DNA of 64,000 bases from Microbacterium sp. zg-Y1090 (GCF_030246945.1 NZ_CP126742.1:682001-746000); one strand, 5' to 3'; shown: positions 19,485 to 28,357, counted from the first letter of the stretch. Program-made: numbers and translations. Notes: generated from the letters alone by a model not told the origin.

Positions 19485-20963
19485 ATGACGACCTCTCTCG
19501 ATGTCGAGATCGACGCTCGCTCCGCCGACGATGAAGCGGTGGACGCACTGACGATGGGCCGGCGCATCCGTCAGCTGCGCACGGCCAGGGGGATGACCCT
19601 CGACGAGCTCGCCGCCGCCGTCGAGCGCGCACCCAGTCAGCTGTCGATGATCGAGAACGGCAAGCGGGAGCCGAAGCTCACCCTGCTTCGGGCGATCTCG
19701 CGGGCCCTGGGGACGACGCTCGACGCGCTGCTGGAGAGCCAGCCGCTCGACGAGCGGGCGACGCTCGAGATCCAGCTGGAACGGGCGATGCGCGGCCAGA
19801 CCTTCCAGGCGCTGGGCATCGCGCCCTTCCGTGTCGGCAAGACGGTGCCCACCGAGGCGCTGAAGGCGATGATCGCACTGCAGGGCGAGATCGAGCGCCT
19901 GCGCGACGAGCGGTCCGCGACCCCCGAGGAAGCGCGGCGGGCGAATGTGGCGCTGCGGCGTCTCATGAGGACGCAGAACAACTACTTCGCCGACCTCGAG
20001 CAGCACGCCCGCGGCATCCTCGATGCCGTCGGCCACCCCGGCGGGCCGCTCACACAGCGGACGGCGTCGGACATCGCCGCGCACCTCGGCTTCACGCTGC
20101 ATTACGTGCCCGACCTGCCGCAGACGACCCGCAGCGTCGCCGACATCAAGAACGGGCGGCTCTACCTCTCGAGCCGCGTCACGGCGAAGGCCGACCCGCG
20201 CACGGCCGTGCTGCAGGCGCTGTCCAGCCGCATCCTCGGGCACTCCGAGCCGCACAGCTACGCCGAGTTCCTGCGCCAGCGGGTGGAGACGAACTACCTC
20301 ACCGGCGCGCTGCTGATCCCCGAGGCGCACGTCGTGCCGGCCCTGCGGGATGCCAAGGCCCGCAGAGCACTGTCGATCGAGGACCTGCGCGACACGTACT
20401 CCGTGTCGTACGAGACGGCCGCGCACCGGTTCACCAACCTCGCGACGACCCACCTCGGCATCCCGGTGCACTTCCTCAAGGTGCACGAATCGGGGACGAT
20501 CACGAAGGCGTATGAGAACGACGACGTGAACTTCCCCACCGACCGGCTGGGGTCGATCGAGGGGCAGATGTGCTGCCGCAAGTGGACGAGCCGCGTGGTC
20601 TTCGACGTCGACGACCACTTCAACCCGTACTACCAGTACACCGACACCGGCAACGGCACCTACTGGTGCACGGCGCGGGTGGAGGCGTCCAGCGAGGGGG
20701 CGCACTCGGTCAGCGTGGGCGTGCGCTTCGATGACACGAAGTGGTTCCTGGGACGCGACACTCCGAACCGCGGCGTCTCGAAGCACTCGGTCGAGGCGTG
20801 CTGCCGCCGGGCGCCGGCCGACCTCGAGTCGGCGTGGCGCGAGCACTCGTGGCCGAACGTGCGTACGCCGCGGACGCTGCTGGCGACCCTGCCGACGGGC
20901 TCGTTCCCGGGGGTGGACTCGACCGAGGTGTACGAGTTCCTCGAGGCGCACGCGCCACGCTGA
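19485..20963 (+). CDS. RamB-like XRE/ImmA-domain transcriptional regulator
   Basis: A 492-residue regulator of the RamB / short-chain fatty acyl regulator family. An XRE helix-turn-helix spans about residues 26-80 (MGRRIRQLRTARGMTLDELA, then LSMIENGKREPKLTLLRAI), followed by a linker and an ImmA/IrrE-like region (TNYLTGALLIPEA, SVSYETAAHRFTNLATTHL), then a C-terminal domain with conserved cysteines (GQMCCRKW, EACCRRAP). In C. glutamicum RamB represses acetate-metabolism genes, and in mycobacteria a homologue controls isocitrate lyase. Its position divergent from aceB-aceA strongly suggests the same job here. Confidence 0.9.
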   Translation: MTTSLDVEIDARSADDEAVDALTMGRRIRQLRTARGMTLDELAAAVERAPSQLSMIENGKREPKLTLLRAISRALGTTLDALLESQPLDERATLEIQLERAMRGQTFQALGIAPFRVGKTVPTEALKAMIALQGEIERLRDERSATPEEARRANVALRRLMRTQNNYFADLEQHARGILDAVGHPGGPLTQRTASDIAAHLGFTLHYVPDLPQTTRSVADIKNGRLYLSSRVTAKADPRTAVLQALSSRILGHSEPHSYAEFLRQRVETNYLTGALLIPEAHVVPALRDAKARRALSIEDLRDTYSVSYETAAHRFTNLATTHLGIPVHFLKVHESGTITKAYENDDVNFPTDRLGSIEGQMCCRKWTSRVVFDVDDHFNPYYQYTDTGNGTYWCTARVEASSEGAHSVSVGVRFDDTKWFLGRDTPNRGVSKHSVEACCRRAPADLESAWREHSWPNVRTPRTLLATLPTGSFPGVDSTEVYEFLEAHAPR

Positions 20964-21000
20964 GCGCCGCCGTCGGGCGCTGCGCTGCTCCCGCGCGCTG

Positions 21001-21080
21001 CTCGTGTGTCGGGCGCTGCTCGCCCTCGCGCGCTGCTCGTGTGTCGGGCGCTGCTCGCCCTCGCGCGCTGCTCGTGTGTC
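21001..21080. repeat. Perfect 35-bp tandem duplication plus partial third copy
   Basis: The 35-bp unit at 21001-21035 is repeated exactly at 21036-21070, and its first 10 bases (CTCGTGTGTC) appear again at 21071-21080, where they form the left end of a palindromic element. The unit contains one end of that element family, so the tandem copies look like slippage or recombination at the element boundary. Confidence 0.9.
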
Positions 21081-21134
21081 GCGGATGGCGGGTTCCGCTG
21101 GCACGAGACTGTGCGTAAGCGACACTCGAGCAGC
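21067..21134 (-). repeat. Palindromic intergenic element, copy A
   Basis: A 68-bp copy of the element family, inverted relative to the others. Ends are CTCGTGTGTC and GACACTCGAG (one mismatch in the 10-bp pairing). Read on the minus strand it shows the family's inner marks CGCACAGT and CCCGCCAT. It lies just upstream of gabT. Confidence 0.85.
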
Positions 21135-21157
21135 GCTCGGCGGGGGCGGGTGAGCGG

Positions 21158-21163
21158 TATGTT
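21158..21163 (+). promoter_or_regulatory. Leaderless-type -10 box of gabT
   Basis: TATGTT followed by 7 nt and the ATG at 21171; no Shine-Dalgarno sequence. This decides the start at 21171 over the in-frame ATG at 21159, which would lie inside the -10 box. Confidence 0.55.
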
Positions 21164-21170
21164 CGGGGCC

Positions 21171-22529
21171 ATGATCATCGACGATCTCGCCCCTTCCCTC
21201 CCGCTCGGCGGACCCGGGCTGCCGCAGCAGCGCCGCATGGTGACCGCCATCCCCGGGCCGCGCTCTCGCGACCTGCTCGAACGCAAGAGCGCCGCTGTCG
21301 CGGCGGGCGTCGGTCACACCGTCCCGATCGCCGCGGTCGCCGCGGGCGGCGGCATCGTGATGGATGCCGACGGCAACGCGCTCATCGACCTGGGATCGGG
21401 CATCGCCGTCACCACTGTCGGCTCTGCGCACCCGAAGGTCGTCGAGGCGATCGCCGCGCAGGCCGCCCAGTTCACGCACACCTGCTTCATGATCTCGCCG
21501 TACGAGTCGTACGTCGCGGTGGCCGAGGCGCTGAACCGGCTCACCCCGGGTGACCACGAGAAGAAGACCGCGCTGTTCAATTCCGGCGCCGAAGCCGTCG
21601 AGAACGCCGTGAAGATCGCTCGCAAGCACACCGGCCGCCAGGCGGTCGTGGCCTTCGACCACGGCTACCACGGCCGCACGAACCTGACGATGGCGCTCAC
21701 AGCCAAGGCCATGCCCTACAAGAGCGGATTCGGCCCCTTCGCCCCCGAGATCTACCGGGTGCCGGGGTCGTACCCCTTCCGCGACGGGCTGACCGGCGGC
21801 GAGGCAGCCGCCCGCGCGATCACGCTCATGGAGAAGCAGGTGGGGGCGGAGAACCTCGCCGCCGTCGTCATCGAGCCGATCCAGGGGGAGGGCGGGTTCA
21901 TCGTGCCGGCGGACGGCTTCCTCCCCGCCGTCGCCCAGTGGTGCCGCGACAACGACGTGGTCTTCATCGTCGACGAGGTGCAGTCGGGCTTCGCCCGCAC
22001 CGGAGCCATGTTCGCCAGCGAGCTGTTCGGCGTCGTGCCCGACCTCATCACGACGGCGAAGGGCATGGCAGGCGGCATGCCGCTGGCCGGAGTCACGGGT
22101 CGCGCCGAGATCATGGATGCCGCGCATGCCGGGGGCCTCGGCGGCACCTACGGGGGCAACCCGGTCGCGTGCGCCGCCGCGCTCGCCGCCATCGACGCCT
22201 TCGAGAACGACGGTCTCATCGAGCGCGCGCAGCAGATCGAGCGCCTCATGCTCGACCGGCTGCGGGAGCTCGCAGGGGCCGACCCGCGGGTGGGTGACGT
22301 GCGTGGCCGCGGAGCCATGATCGCGATCGAGCTCGCGGACCCGGGCACCGGCGCGCCGGACGCCGCGCTGGCCACCGACATCGCGCGGGCGTGCATCGCC
22401 GAGGGCGTCATCGTGCTCACCTGCGGAACGTACGGCAACGTGATCCGGTTCCTGCCGCCGCTCGCCATCGATGACGAGCTGCTCCACGAGGGCCTCGACG
22501 TCGTGGCATCCGCTATCGCCGCGCACTGA
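21171..22529 (+). CDS. gabT: 4-aminobutyrate--2-oxoglutarate transaminase
   Basis: A 452-residue class III PLP aminotransferase that converts GABA to succinate semialdehyde. Motifs include LFNSGAEAVENAVKIAR, AFDHGYHGRTNLTMALT, VIEPIQGEGGF, IVDEVQSGFARTG and the PLP lysine in TTAKGMAGGMPLAGV. Together with the succinate-semialdehyde dehydrogenase encoded 556 nt downstream it completes GABA degradation to succinate. A run of palindromic elements separates the two genes, so they are probably transcribed separately. Confidence 0.95.
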   Translation: MIIDDLAPSLPLGGPGLPQQRRMVTAIPGPRSRDLLERKSAAVAAGVGHTVPIAAVAAGGGIVMDADGNALIDLGSGIAVTTVGSAHPKVVEAIAAQAAQFTHTCFMISPYESYVAVAEALNRLTPGDHEKKTALFNSGAEAVENAVKIARKHTGRQAVVAFDHGYHGRTNLTMALTAKAMPYKSGFGPFAPEIYRVPGSYPFRDGLTGGEAAARAITLMEKQVGAENLAAVVIEPIQGEGGFIVPADGFLPAVAQWCRDNDVVFIVDEVQSGFARTGAMFASELFGVVPDLITTAKGMAGGMPLAGVTGRAEIMDAAHAGGLGGTYGGNPVACAAALAAIDAFENDGLIERAQQIERLMLDRLRELAGADPRVGDVRGRGAMIAIELADPGTGAPDAALATDIARACIAEGVIVLTCGTYGNVIRFLPPLAIDDELLHEGLDVVASAIAAH

Positions 22530-22589
22530 CCCGCCCGCTGGCGCACCGGGCCGGGGTCAGGGCTCGGGGCTCGGGGCTGCGGGCTCGGG

Positions 22590-22656
22590 GCTGCTCGAGT
22601 GTCGCTTCCGCGCGGTCCGGGGGTCGGTGACCCGCCATTCGTGACACACGAGCGGC
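22590..22656 (+). repeat. Palindromic intergenic element, copy B
   Basis: A 67-bp copy. Ends are CTCGAGTGTC and GACACACGAG, with one mismatch in the 10-bp pairing. Inner marks are CGCGCGGTC and ACCCGCCAT. The end variants match copy A when that copy is read on its other strand. Confidence 0.85.
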
Positions 22657-22739
22657 GCCGGGGGCGCGCGGCGGCGTGGGGCGACTCGGGCCCTCTGGGC
22701 GGCGCGGGAGTGCGCTGCGGCGGCGCGGGGCGGCTGCGG

Positions 22740-22806
22740 GCTGCTCGAGTGTCGGTTCCGCACGGTCGGGGGCTCGGCGGCGCGGCATTCGTGACACTTG
22801 AGCGGC
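22740..22806 (+). repeat. Palindromic intergenic element, copy C
   Basis: A 67-bp copy with ends CTCGAGTGTC and GACACTTGAG; the single difference leaves a G-T wobble if transcribed. Inner marks are CGCACGGTC and GCGGCAT. Confidence 0.85.
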
Positions 22807-22882
22807 GCGGGGTGCTGCGGGGGCGCGGCGCGGGGGCGCGGCGCGGGCGGGCGGGCGGCGGGGGCGCGCGGGGCGGCTGCGG

Positions 22883-22950
22883 GCTGCTCGAGTGTCGGTT
22901 CCGCACGGTCGGGGGTGCGGGTGTCGCGGCATTCGTGACACTCGAGCGGC
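22883..22950 (+). repeat. Palindromic intergenic element, copy D
   Basis: A 68-bp copy whose ends pair perfectly (CTCGAGTGTC with GACACTCGAG). Its left half is identical to copy C for more than 25 bases. Confidence 0.88.
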
Positions 22951-23085
22951 GCGGGGGCGGCGGGGTGCGGGTGTCGGGCATGATGGCAGCGGATGCCAGC
23001 GCCGGCACCCGTGCCGCCGGCATCCGCGAAGAGCCGACCACCCGGTCCACGCCGACCCCGCCGACGGCGGGCAGAACGGAGCACC

Positions 23086-24453
23086 ATGAGCACGTACGCG
23101 GTCGTCAACCCCGCCACGGGGGAGACCCTCGCCACCTACCCCACCGCCACCGACGAAGAAGTCGAGTCGGCCCTGGCCACCGCGGATGCCGCCGCGCGCG
23201 GCTGGCTGCGGACGTCGACACCCGACGAGCGGGCGCGCCTGCTGCGCCGCGTCGCGGAGCTGCACCGGGAACGCCGCGACGACCTCGCCGCGATCATCGT
23301 GCGGGAGATGGGCAAGCCCCTCGCCGCCGCCGAGGGGGAGGTCGACTTCGCCGCCGACATCACCGAGTACTACGCCGACCACATCGGAGAGATCACCGGC
23401 GACACCCCCGTGGACATCCTGGGCGACGGTACCGCGGTCATCCGCCGGGCGCCGCTCGGGGTGCTGCTGGGCATCATGCCGTGGAACTTCCCCTACTACC
23501 AGGTGGCGCGCTTCGCCGCTCCGAACATCGCGATCGGCAACGCCATCCTGCTCAAGCACGCCTCGCAGTGCCCGCAGTCGGCCGAGGCGATCGAGAGGAT
23601 CTACGCCGACGCCGGCTTCCCGGCCGGGGTGTACACCGACCTGCGCCTGACCAACGAAAAGGCAGCCGAGGTCATCGCCGACCCCCGGGTGCAGGGCGTG
23701 TCGGTGACCGGTTCCGAGCGCGCGGGCGCGGCTGTGGCCGAGGTGGCCGGACGCAACCTGAAGAAGGCCGTGCTGGAGCTGGGCGGATCCGACCCGTTCC
23801 TGCTGCTGTCCACCGACGACCTCGACCAGGCGGTGCAGGCCGCCGTCGACGCGCGGCTGGACAACGTCGGGCAGTCCTGCAACGGCGCCAAGCGCTTCCT
23901 CGTGGTCGACGAGCTGTACGACGCCTTCCTCGAGAAGTTCACGGCCGCGATGGCCGCAGCCACCGTCGGCGACCCGTTCGCCGAGGACACCGTGCTCGGA
24001 CCGCTGTCGTCGCTGACGGCAGCGGAGCGCCTGGCCGAGCAGGTCGACCGCGCCGTGGCGCAGGGGGCGACGCTCGTCACGGGAGGCGCCCGCGACGGCG
24101 CGTTCTACCCCGGCACCGTGCTGACGGGGGTGACCCGCGACATGGACGCCTACCGCGAAGAGTTCTTCGGTCCCGTCGGGGTCGTGTATCGGGTCGCCGA
24201 CGAGGACGAGGCGATCGAGATCGCCAACGACACCGGGTTCGGCCTGGGCTCCTACGTCTTCACCACCGACCCCGCGCAGGCGGAGCGCGTGGCCGACCGC
24301 ATCGACGCCGGCATGGTCTACGTCAACCTCGTGCTCGCCGACTCGCCGGAGCTGCCCTTCGGCGGAGTCAAGCGCAGCGGCACCGGGCGGGAACTCGGCC
24401 TGCTCGCAGCGGACGAGTTCGTCAACAAGAAGCTGATCCGCGTCGCCGGCTGA
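23086..24453 (+). CDS. gabD: NAD-dependent succinate-semialdehyde dehydrogenase
   Basis: A 455-residue aldehyde dehydrogenase that oxidises succinate semialdehyde to succinate. Seen: the cofactor region MPWNFPYYQVARF, the catalytic Glu in LELGGSDPF, the catalytic Cys in NVGQSCNGAKRF, and the C-terminal LPFGGVKRSGTGRELG. The residue before the catalytic Cys is Ser, where many relatives have another small residue. The start at 23086 gives the family-like MSTYAVVNPATGE, with CGGAGC upstream. It follows gabT in the same direction. Confidence 0.93.
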   Translation: MSTYAVVNPATGETLATYPTATDEEVESALATADAAARGWLRTSTPDERARLLRRVAELHRERRDDLAAIIVREMGKPLAAAEGEVDFAADITEYYADHIGEITGDTPVDILGDGTAVIRRAPLGVLLGIMPWNFPYYQVARFAAPNIAIGNAILLKHASQCPQSAEAIERIYADAGFPAGVYTDLRLTNEKAAEVIADPRVQGVSVTGSERAGAAVAEVAGRNLKKAVLELGGSDPFLLLSTDDLDQAVQAAVDARLDNVGQSCNGAKRFLVVDELYDAFLEKFTAAMAAATVGDPFAEDTVLGPLSSLTAAERLAEQVDRAVAQGATLVTGGARDGAFYPGTVLTGVTRDMDAYREEFFGPVGVVYRVADEDEAIEIANDTGFGLGSYVFTTDPAQAERVADRIDAGMVYVNLVLADSPELPFGGVKRSGTGRELGLLAADEFVNKKLIRVAG

Positions 24454-24527
24454 CCCTCGCCGGGGGTCGGCGCCGTGCGGGCGACCGACCCCTGGCATCC
24501 ATGCTCCTGCAGGGGTTGGATAGGGGT

Positions 24528-24965
24528 ATGGACCAGTTGCAGGAATACGTCGCCTCCCTGTCGGACGACGAGTGCTGGGAGCGTCTGGAGACGCAGAAGC
24601 TCGGCAGGCTCGTCACGCACGTCGGCGGGGTTCTGGACATCTTCCCGGTGAACTTCGTCGTCGACGAGAAGTCGCTCGTGTTCCGCACCGCACCGGGCAG
24701 CAAGCTGTTCGAGCTGACCGTCAGCGACGAAGTGCTCTTCGAAGTGGACGACCACACCGACGACGACGCCTGGAGCGTCGTGGTGCGCGGGCACGCCCAC
24801 GTGCTCGACACGTACGATCAGGTCGCCGCCGCCGACAAGCTGCCGCTTCACCCGTGGATCCCGACGCTGAAGTACCACTACGTACGGATCGCCCCCACGT
24901 CGCTGTCGGGCCGCGCGTTCGTGCGCGCCGAGGAACCCGACCGGTACGGAGCCGCCGAATACTGA
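24528..24965 (+). CDS. Pyridoxamine 5'-phosphate oxidase family protein
   Basis: A 145-residue split-barrel flavin- or F420-binding protein. The core starts SLSDDECWERLETQKLGRLVTHVGGVLDIFPVNFVVD and continues with LVFRTAPGSKL and VLFEVDDHTDDDAWSVVVRGHAHV, typical of the DUF-type PNPOx-like group in actinobacteria. The ATG at 24528 follows TAGGGGT; an in-frame ATG at 24501 would add nine residues. The specific reaction is unknown. It may share a transcript with gabD, 74 nt upstream. Confidence 0.87.
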   Translation: MDQLQEYVASLSDDECWERLETQKLGRLVTHVGGVLDIFPVNFVVDEKSLVFRTAPGSKLFELTVSDEVLFEVDDHTDDDAWSVVVRGHAHVLDTYDQVAAADKLPLHPWIPTLKYHYVRIAPTSLSGRAFVRAEEPDRYGAAEY

Positions 24966-25056
24966 CCCGGGGCGGGGCCCGGGCGGACCGGGGCGGACGC
25001 GCCGGGACACGCCGCCGCGTCGGGTGGGGGATTCGTCTGGCGCCGAAGCCATGCCG

Positions 25057-25062
25057 TACACT
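25057..25062 (+). promoter_or_regulatory. Possible -10 box upstream of tRNA-Trp
   Basis: TACACT lies about 110 nt before the tRNA, with TTCGTC 19 nt further upstream as a weak -35. The distance leaves room for a short leader before the tRNA. Confidence 0.35.
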
Positions 25063-25156
25063 GGACAGTGCAGTCGAAATCTGCATTCTTTCGCCGTGCC
25101 CGCCGGTCGGGAACACCCTGGACTCACGTCGCGGCGGGGGATGTGATTTCATCCCG

Positions 25157-25174
25157 AAGGCCCCCGGGCCTTTT
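25157..25174 (+). terminator. Terminator-like hairpin abutting tRNA-Trp
   Basis: AAGGCC-CCCG-GGCCTT followed by TT, ending immediately before the first base of the tRNA. It may insulate the tRNA from the upstream gene, end a short leader RNA started near 25068, or be a processing signal. Confidence 0.5.
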
Positions 25175-25247
<73 letters not shown>

Positions 25248-25293
25248 CGCGTCAGCACTCGCTGGCACACCAGGTCACACACAGGTGGGGTTG

Positions 25294-25557
25294 ATGGTCC
25301 AGGACGAGCCGAAGGGCGAAGTCGTCGCCTCCAGCGACGCGTCGCGCGAGAAGAAGCCCAACTTCTTCCAGCGCATCGCCATCTTCATCCGCCAGGTCTT
25401 CGCGGAACTCCGCAAGGTCGTGACGCCGACCCGCCAAGAGCTCGTGAAGTTCACGGGCGTCGTCCTCGGATTCGTCGTCGTGATGATGGCGATCGTCTAC
25501 GGCCTCGACTGGGTGTTCACCTGGATCGTGCAGATCGTCTTCGGCGTACCCAGCTGA
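25294..25557 (+). CDS. secE: Preprotein translocase subunit SecE
   Basis: An 87-residue single-span membrane protein of the SecYEG channel. A charged N-terminal region precedes the conserved amphipathic helix FFQRIAIFIRQVFAELRKVV, then TPTRQELVKFTGVVLGFV leads into the transmembrane helix at about residues 58-80. The ATG at 25294 is preferred; GTG at 25285 lies within the GGTGGGG that probably serves as ribosome-binding site. It lies between tRNA-Trp and nusG. Confidence 0.95.
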   Translation: MVQDEPKGEVVASSDASREKKPNFFQRIAIFIRQVFAELRKVVTPTRQELVKFTGVVLGFVVVMMAIVYGLDWVFTWIVQIVFGVPS

Positions 25558-25625
25558 GCCAGGCGGCGGACGTATTCCGGTGAGCTGGAACATGGCACCG
25601 GACCCCCGAACGGAAGAGAACCCAA

Positions 25626-26723
25626 GTGTCTGAAAAGTATGTCGACGACGCCGATTGGGCGACGGCCGCGGAGCAGTCGAGCGAGGATGACGAGGCCCAG
25701 GAGGGCAACATCCTCGCCGCGGAGGAGCGTGCCGTGGAGCCCGCCGAGCGTGCCGCGGTGCACATCGTGGAGGACGGCGACGACGCGGATGCCGACGCCC
25801 GCGAACTGGATGATGTCGACATCGAAGACCCGGAGGCGGATGCCATCGTGAACGACGCCCTCGAGATCGACGAGGCCGCCGAGGCCCAGGCCGCGGCTGA
25901 GGTGCTCACCGACTCCATGGCCGAGGAGGAGGCCGAGAAGGCCGCTGACCGCGCCGACGAGGTCACCCCCTACGACGGCCCCGACGTCAACGGCGAGCCC
26001 GACGCGCCCGTCGAGGACACCGACTTCCTGGCGGACTTCGAGGCCGCCGGTCGCATCGTCGACGACGCAGAGGCTGACGCCGAAGCAGGCGACGAGGATG
26101 CCGAAGAGGACCCTTACGACGCGTTCCGCGCCGAGCTGCGCAGCCTCCCCGGCAAGTGGTACGTCATCCACTCCTACGCCGGCTTCGAGCGCAAGGTGAA
26201 GGCCAACATCGAGCAGCGCAAGTCGACGCTCGAGGTCGAAGAGGACATCTACCAGGTCGAGGTCCCCATGGAGGACGTCGTCGAGATCAAGAACGGTCAG
26301 CGCAAGATGGTCACGCGCGTCCGGATCCCCGGCTACGTGCTCGTGCGCATGGAGCTGAACGAGGACACCTGGTCGGTCGTGCGACACACGCCCGGCGTCA
26401 CCGGCTTCGTGGGCAACGCCCACAACCCGACGCCGCTGCGCTTCGAAGAGGCCTTCAACATGCTGAAGTCCCTCGTCGAGGTCAAGGAGGTCGCCTCCGC
26501 GAAGGGCGCCGCCAAGGGCTCGGCCACGCAGGCGCGCAGCATCCCCGCCGAGGTCGACTTCGAGGTGGGCGAGACCATCACGATCAAGGAGGGCTCGTTC
26601 GCCGGCCTTCCCGGCTCGATCAGCGAGATCAAGCCCGAGAGCGGCAAGCTCACGGTGCTCGTCTCCCTGTTCGAGCGCGAGACCCCGGTCGAGCTGTCGT
26701 TCGACCAGGTCACCAAGCTCTGA
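25626..26723 (+). CDS. nusG: Transcription termination/antitermination protein NusG, with long acidic N-terminus
   Basis: A 365-residue NusG. The NGN domain that binds RNA polymerase starts near residue 176 ([20 protein letters not shown]), and the C-terminal KOW domain spans about residues 305-365 ([19 protein letters not shown]). About 160 residues precede the NGN domain and are very rich in Asp, Glu and Ala, with no hydrophobic core, so they are probably disordered. N-terminal extensions are known in actinobacterial NusG, but this one roughly doubles the protein. The start is GTG at 25626 with GGAAGAG upstream. Confidence 0.95.
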   Translation: MSEKYVDDADWATAAEQSSEDDEAQEGNILAAEERAVEPAERAAVHIVEDGDDADADARELDDVDIEDPEADAIVNDALEIDEAAEAQAAAEVLTDSMAEEEAEKAADRADEVTPYDGPDVNGEPDAPVEDTDFLADFEAAGRIVDDAEADAEAGDEDAEEDPYDAFRAELRSLPGKWYVIHSYAGFERKVKANIEQRKSTLEVEEDIYQVEVPMEDVVEIKNGQRKMVTRVRIPGYVLVRMELNEDTWSVVRHTPGVTGFVGNAHNPTPLRFEEAFNMLKSLVEVKEVASAKGAAKGSATQARSIPAEVDFEVGETITIKEGSFAGLPGSISEIKPESGKLTVLVSLFERETPVELSFDQVTKL

Positions 26724-26740
26724 CGCATCCCCGCGTCGTC

Positions 26741-26776
26741 GCGAACGCCCCGCAGCCTCGGCTGTGGGGCGTTCGC
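26741..26776 (+). terminator. Terminator after nusG
   Basis: A 15-bp stem (GCGAACGCCCCGCAG with CTGTGGGGCGTTCGC, one G-T pair) and a 6-nt loop, 17 nt after the nusG stop. It separates secE-nusG from rplK-rplA, which has its own promoter. Confidence 0.8.
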
Positions 26777-26791
26777 GCTGTCAGGGTGCGG

Positions 26792-26863
26792 TAGACTGTC
26801 GTGGTTTGCGCATGCTTTCGCGTGCGCACACGCAACCGCGGTCCGGAAGGGCCGGACCCGCGG
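26792..26863 (+). promoter_or_regulatory. rplKA promoter and leader hairpin
   Basis: A -10 box TAGACT (26792-26797) is followed by a leader of about 105 nt. The leader holds a stable hairpin at 26836-26863 (CCGCGGTCCGG with CCGGACCCGCGG, one bulged C). The L1 protein commonly represses its own operon by binding a leader structure; whether this hairpin is that site is not shown. Confidence 0.45.
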
Positions 26864-26907
26864 GAGAACCGGAGGCTTCGGCATCCGATTCGAAGAGAGG
26901 AAGAAGC

Positions 26908-27339
26908 ATGGCACCCAAGAAGAAGGTGACCGGCCTGATCAAGCTCCAGATCAAGGCCGGCGCTGCCAACCCGGCGCCGCCGATCGGCCCCGCGCTCGGT
27001 CAGCACGGCGTCAACATCATGGAGTTCTGCAAGGCGTACAACGCCGCGACCGAGTCGCAGCGCGGCAACGTCATCCCCGTGGAGATCACCGTCTACGAGG
27101 ACCGCAGCTTCACGTTCATCCTGAAGACGCCCCCGGCCGCTGAGCTGATCAAGAAGGCCGCCGGTGTGGCCAAGGGCTCGCAGACGCCGCACACCACCAA
27201 GGTGGGCAAGCTCACCAAGGAGCAGGTGCGTCAGATCGCCGAGACCAAGCAGCCCGACCTGAACGCGAACGACATCGAGGCCGCCTCGAAGATCATCGCC
27301 GGCACCGCCCGTTCCATGGGCATCACGGTTGAGGACTGA
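26908..27339 (+). CDS. rplK: 50S ribosomal protein L11
   Basis: A 143-residue L11 that binds 23S rRNA in the GTPase-associated region. Conserved segments: [49 protein letters not shown], and the C-terminal GTARSMGI. The ATG at 26908 follows GAGAGGAAG. The upstream in-frame extension is leader sequence. Confidence 0.98.
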   Translation: MAPKKKVTGLIKLQIKAGAANPAPPIGPALGQHGVNIMEFCKAYNAATESQRGNVIPVEITVYEDRSFTFILKTPPAAELIKKAAGVAKGSQTPHTTKVGKLTKEQVRQIAETKQPDLNANDIEAASKIIAGTARSMGITVED

Positions 27340-27352
27340 GGGGATAACGAAC

Positions 27353-28039
27353 ATGGCTAAGTCCAAGGCTTACAACGCAGCTGCCGAGAAGATCGAGCCC
27401 GGCAAGTTCTACAGCTCCACCGAAGCGGTGCAGCTGGCGAAGGAGACCGGGTCGAAGAAGTTCGACTCGACCGTCGAGGTCGCGCTCAAGCTCGCAGTCG
27501 ACCCCCGCAAGGCGGACCAGATGGTGCGTGGCACCGTCATCCTTCCCCACGGCACGGGCAAGACCGCCCGCGTCATCGTGTTCGCGACGGGCCCGGCCGC
27601 TGAGGCCGCCATCGCCGCGGGTGCGGACGAGGTCGGCGGCGCCGAGCTCATCGAGAAGGTCGCCGGCGGCTGGACCAACTTCGACGCCGCGGTGTCGACC
27701 CCTGAGCTCATGGGCCAGGTCGGTCGTCTCGGCAAGGTGCTGGGTCCCCGTGGCCTCATGCCCAACCCGAAGACCGGCACCGTGACCCCCAACCCGGCCA
27801 AGGCCGTGGAGGAGATCAAGGGCGGAAAGATCGAGTTCCGCGTCGACAAGCACGCCAACGTGCACTTCGTCGTCGGCAAGGCGTCGTTCACCGCCGAGCA
27901 GCTGGACGAGAACTTCAAGGCCGCGCTCGAGGAGATCGTGCGCCTGAAGCCGTCGAGCGCGAAGGGCCGTTACATCCAGAAGGGTGCGGTGTCGACCACG
28001 TTCGGCCCCGGCATCCCGCTGGACGTCAACGTCTTCTGA
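27353..28039 (+). CDS. rplA: 50S ribosomal protein L1
   Basis: A 228-residue L1 of the ribosomal L1 stalk, usually also the translational repressor of the L11 operon. Family motifs: [36 protein letters not shown], and [18 protein letters not shown]. It lies 13 nt after rplK. Confidence 0.98.
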   Translation: MAKSKAYNAAAEKIEPGKFYSSTEAVQLAKETGSKKFDSTVEVALKLAVDPRKADQMVRGTVILPHGTGKTARVIVFATGPAAEAAIAAGADEVGGAELIEKVAGGWTNFDAAVSTPELMGQVGRLGKVLGPRGLMPNPKTGTVTPNPAKAVEEIKGGKIEFRVDKHANVHFVVGKASFTAEQLDENFKAALEEIVRLKPSSAKGRYIQKGAVSTTFGPGIPLDVNVF

Positions 28040-28056
28040 GCCGACCCGCTCACACA

Positions 28057-28086
28057 CAGGGACCTCGCCTTCGGGCGGGGTCCCTG
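28057..28086 (+). terminator. Terminator after rplA
   Basis: A 13-bp stem (CAGGGACCTCGCC with GGCGGGGTCCCTG, one T-G pair) around a TTCG tetraloop, followed by CGTCTTT. Confidence 0.85.
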
Positions 28087-28143
28087 CGTCTTTCCGCAGG
28101 GGCGGGTCGGGCCGCGCTCGCCCGGCCGCGCTGTGCGCGCTGC

Positions 28144-28210
28144 GCTGCTCCGGTGTCGCAAGCGCAGGGTCGGGGGCGGGCGCACTCGCCATAAGTGACA
28201 CCGGAGCGGC
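28144..28210 (+). repeat. Palindromic intergenic element, copy E
   Basis: A 67-bp copy of the second subtype; the ends CTCCGGTGTC and GACACCGGAG pair perfectly. Inner marks are GCGCAGGGTC and ACTCGCCATAAGT. Confidence 0.88.
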
Positions 28211-28289
28211 GCCGGGGCGCGCGGCGGTGCCCGCTCCCGCGGCCCCTCGCCCGCTCCCGCGGGCCCGGGCCTGTTCCCGCGGGACCGGG

Positions 28290-28357
28290 CCCGTTCCGGT
28301 GTCGTCAGCGCACAGTCCGCGGCAGGGCGCACCCGCCATAAGTGACACCGGAGCGGC
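28290..28357 (+). repeat. Palindromic intergenic element, copy F
   Basis: A 68-bp second-subtype copy with ends TTCCGGTGTC and GACACCGGAG; the only difference leaves a T-G pair. Inner marks are GCGCACAGTC and ACCCGCCATAAGT. Confidence 0.85.

Larger units (their letters stand above)
22530..23085. other. Gene-free stretch between gabT and gabD
   Basis: 556 nt with no convincing gene. It holds three palindromic elements (copies B, C and D) embedded in G-rich low-complexity sequence (repeats of GGGCTCGGGGCT and GGGGGCGCGGCGC at about 22555-22590 and 22815-22880). Open frames crossing it are shadows of the biased composition. Confidence 0.8.

Noticed and set aside
21081..21170. An N-terminal extension of GabT beginning at 21006
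   Set aside because: The extension translates repeat DNA into a low-complexity Arg/Ala/Cys stretch; the TATGTT box and family alignment fix the start at 21171.
22530..23085. CRISPR array (several similar palindromic units)
   Set aside because: Only three units, unequal spacing (83 and 76 nt), intervening sequence is low-complexity rather than unique spacers, and no cas genes are present.
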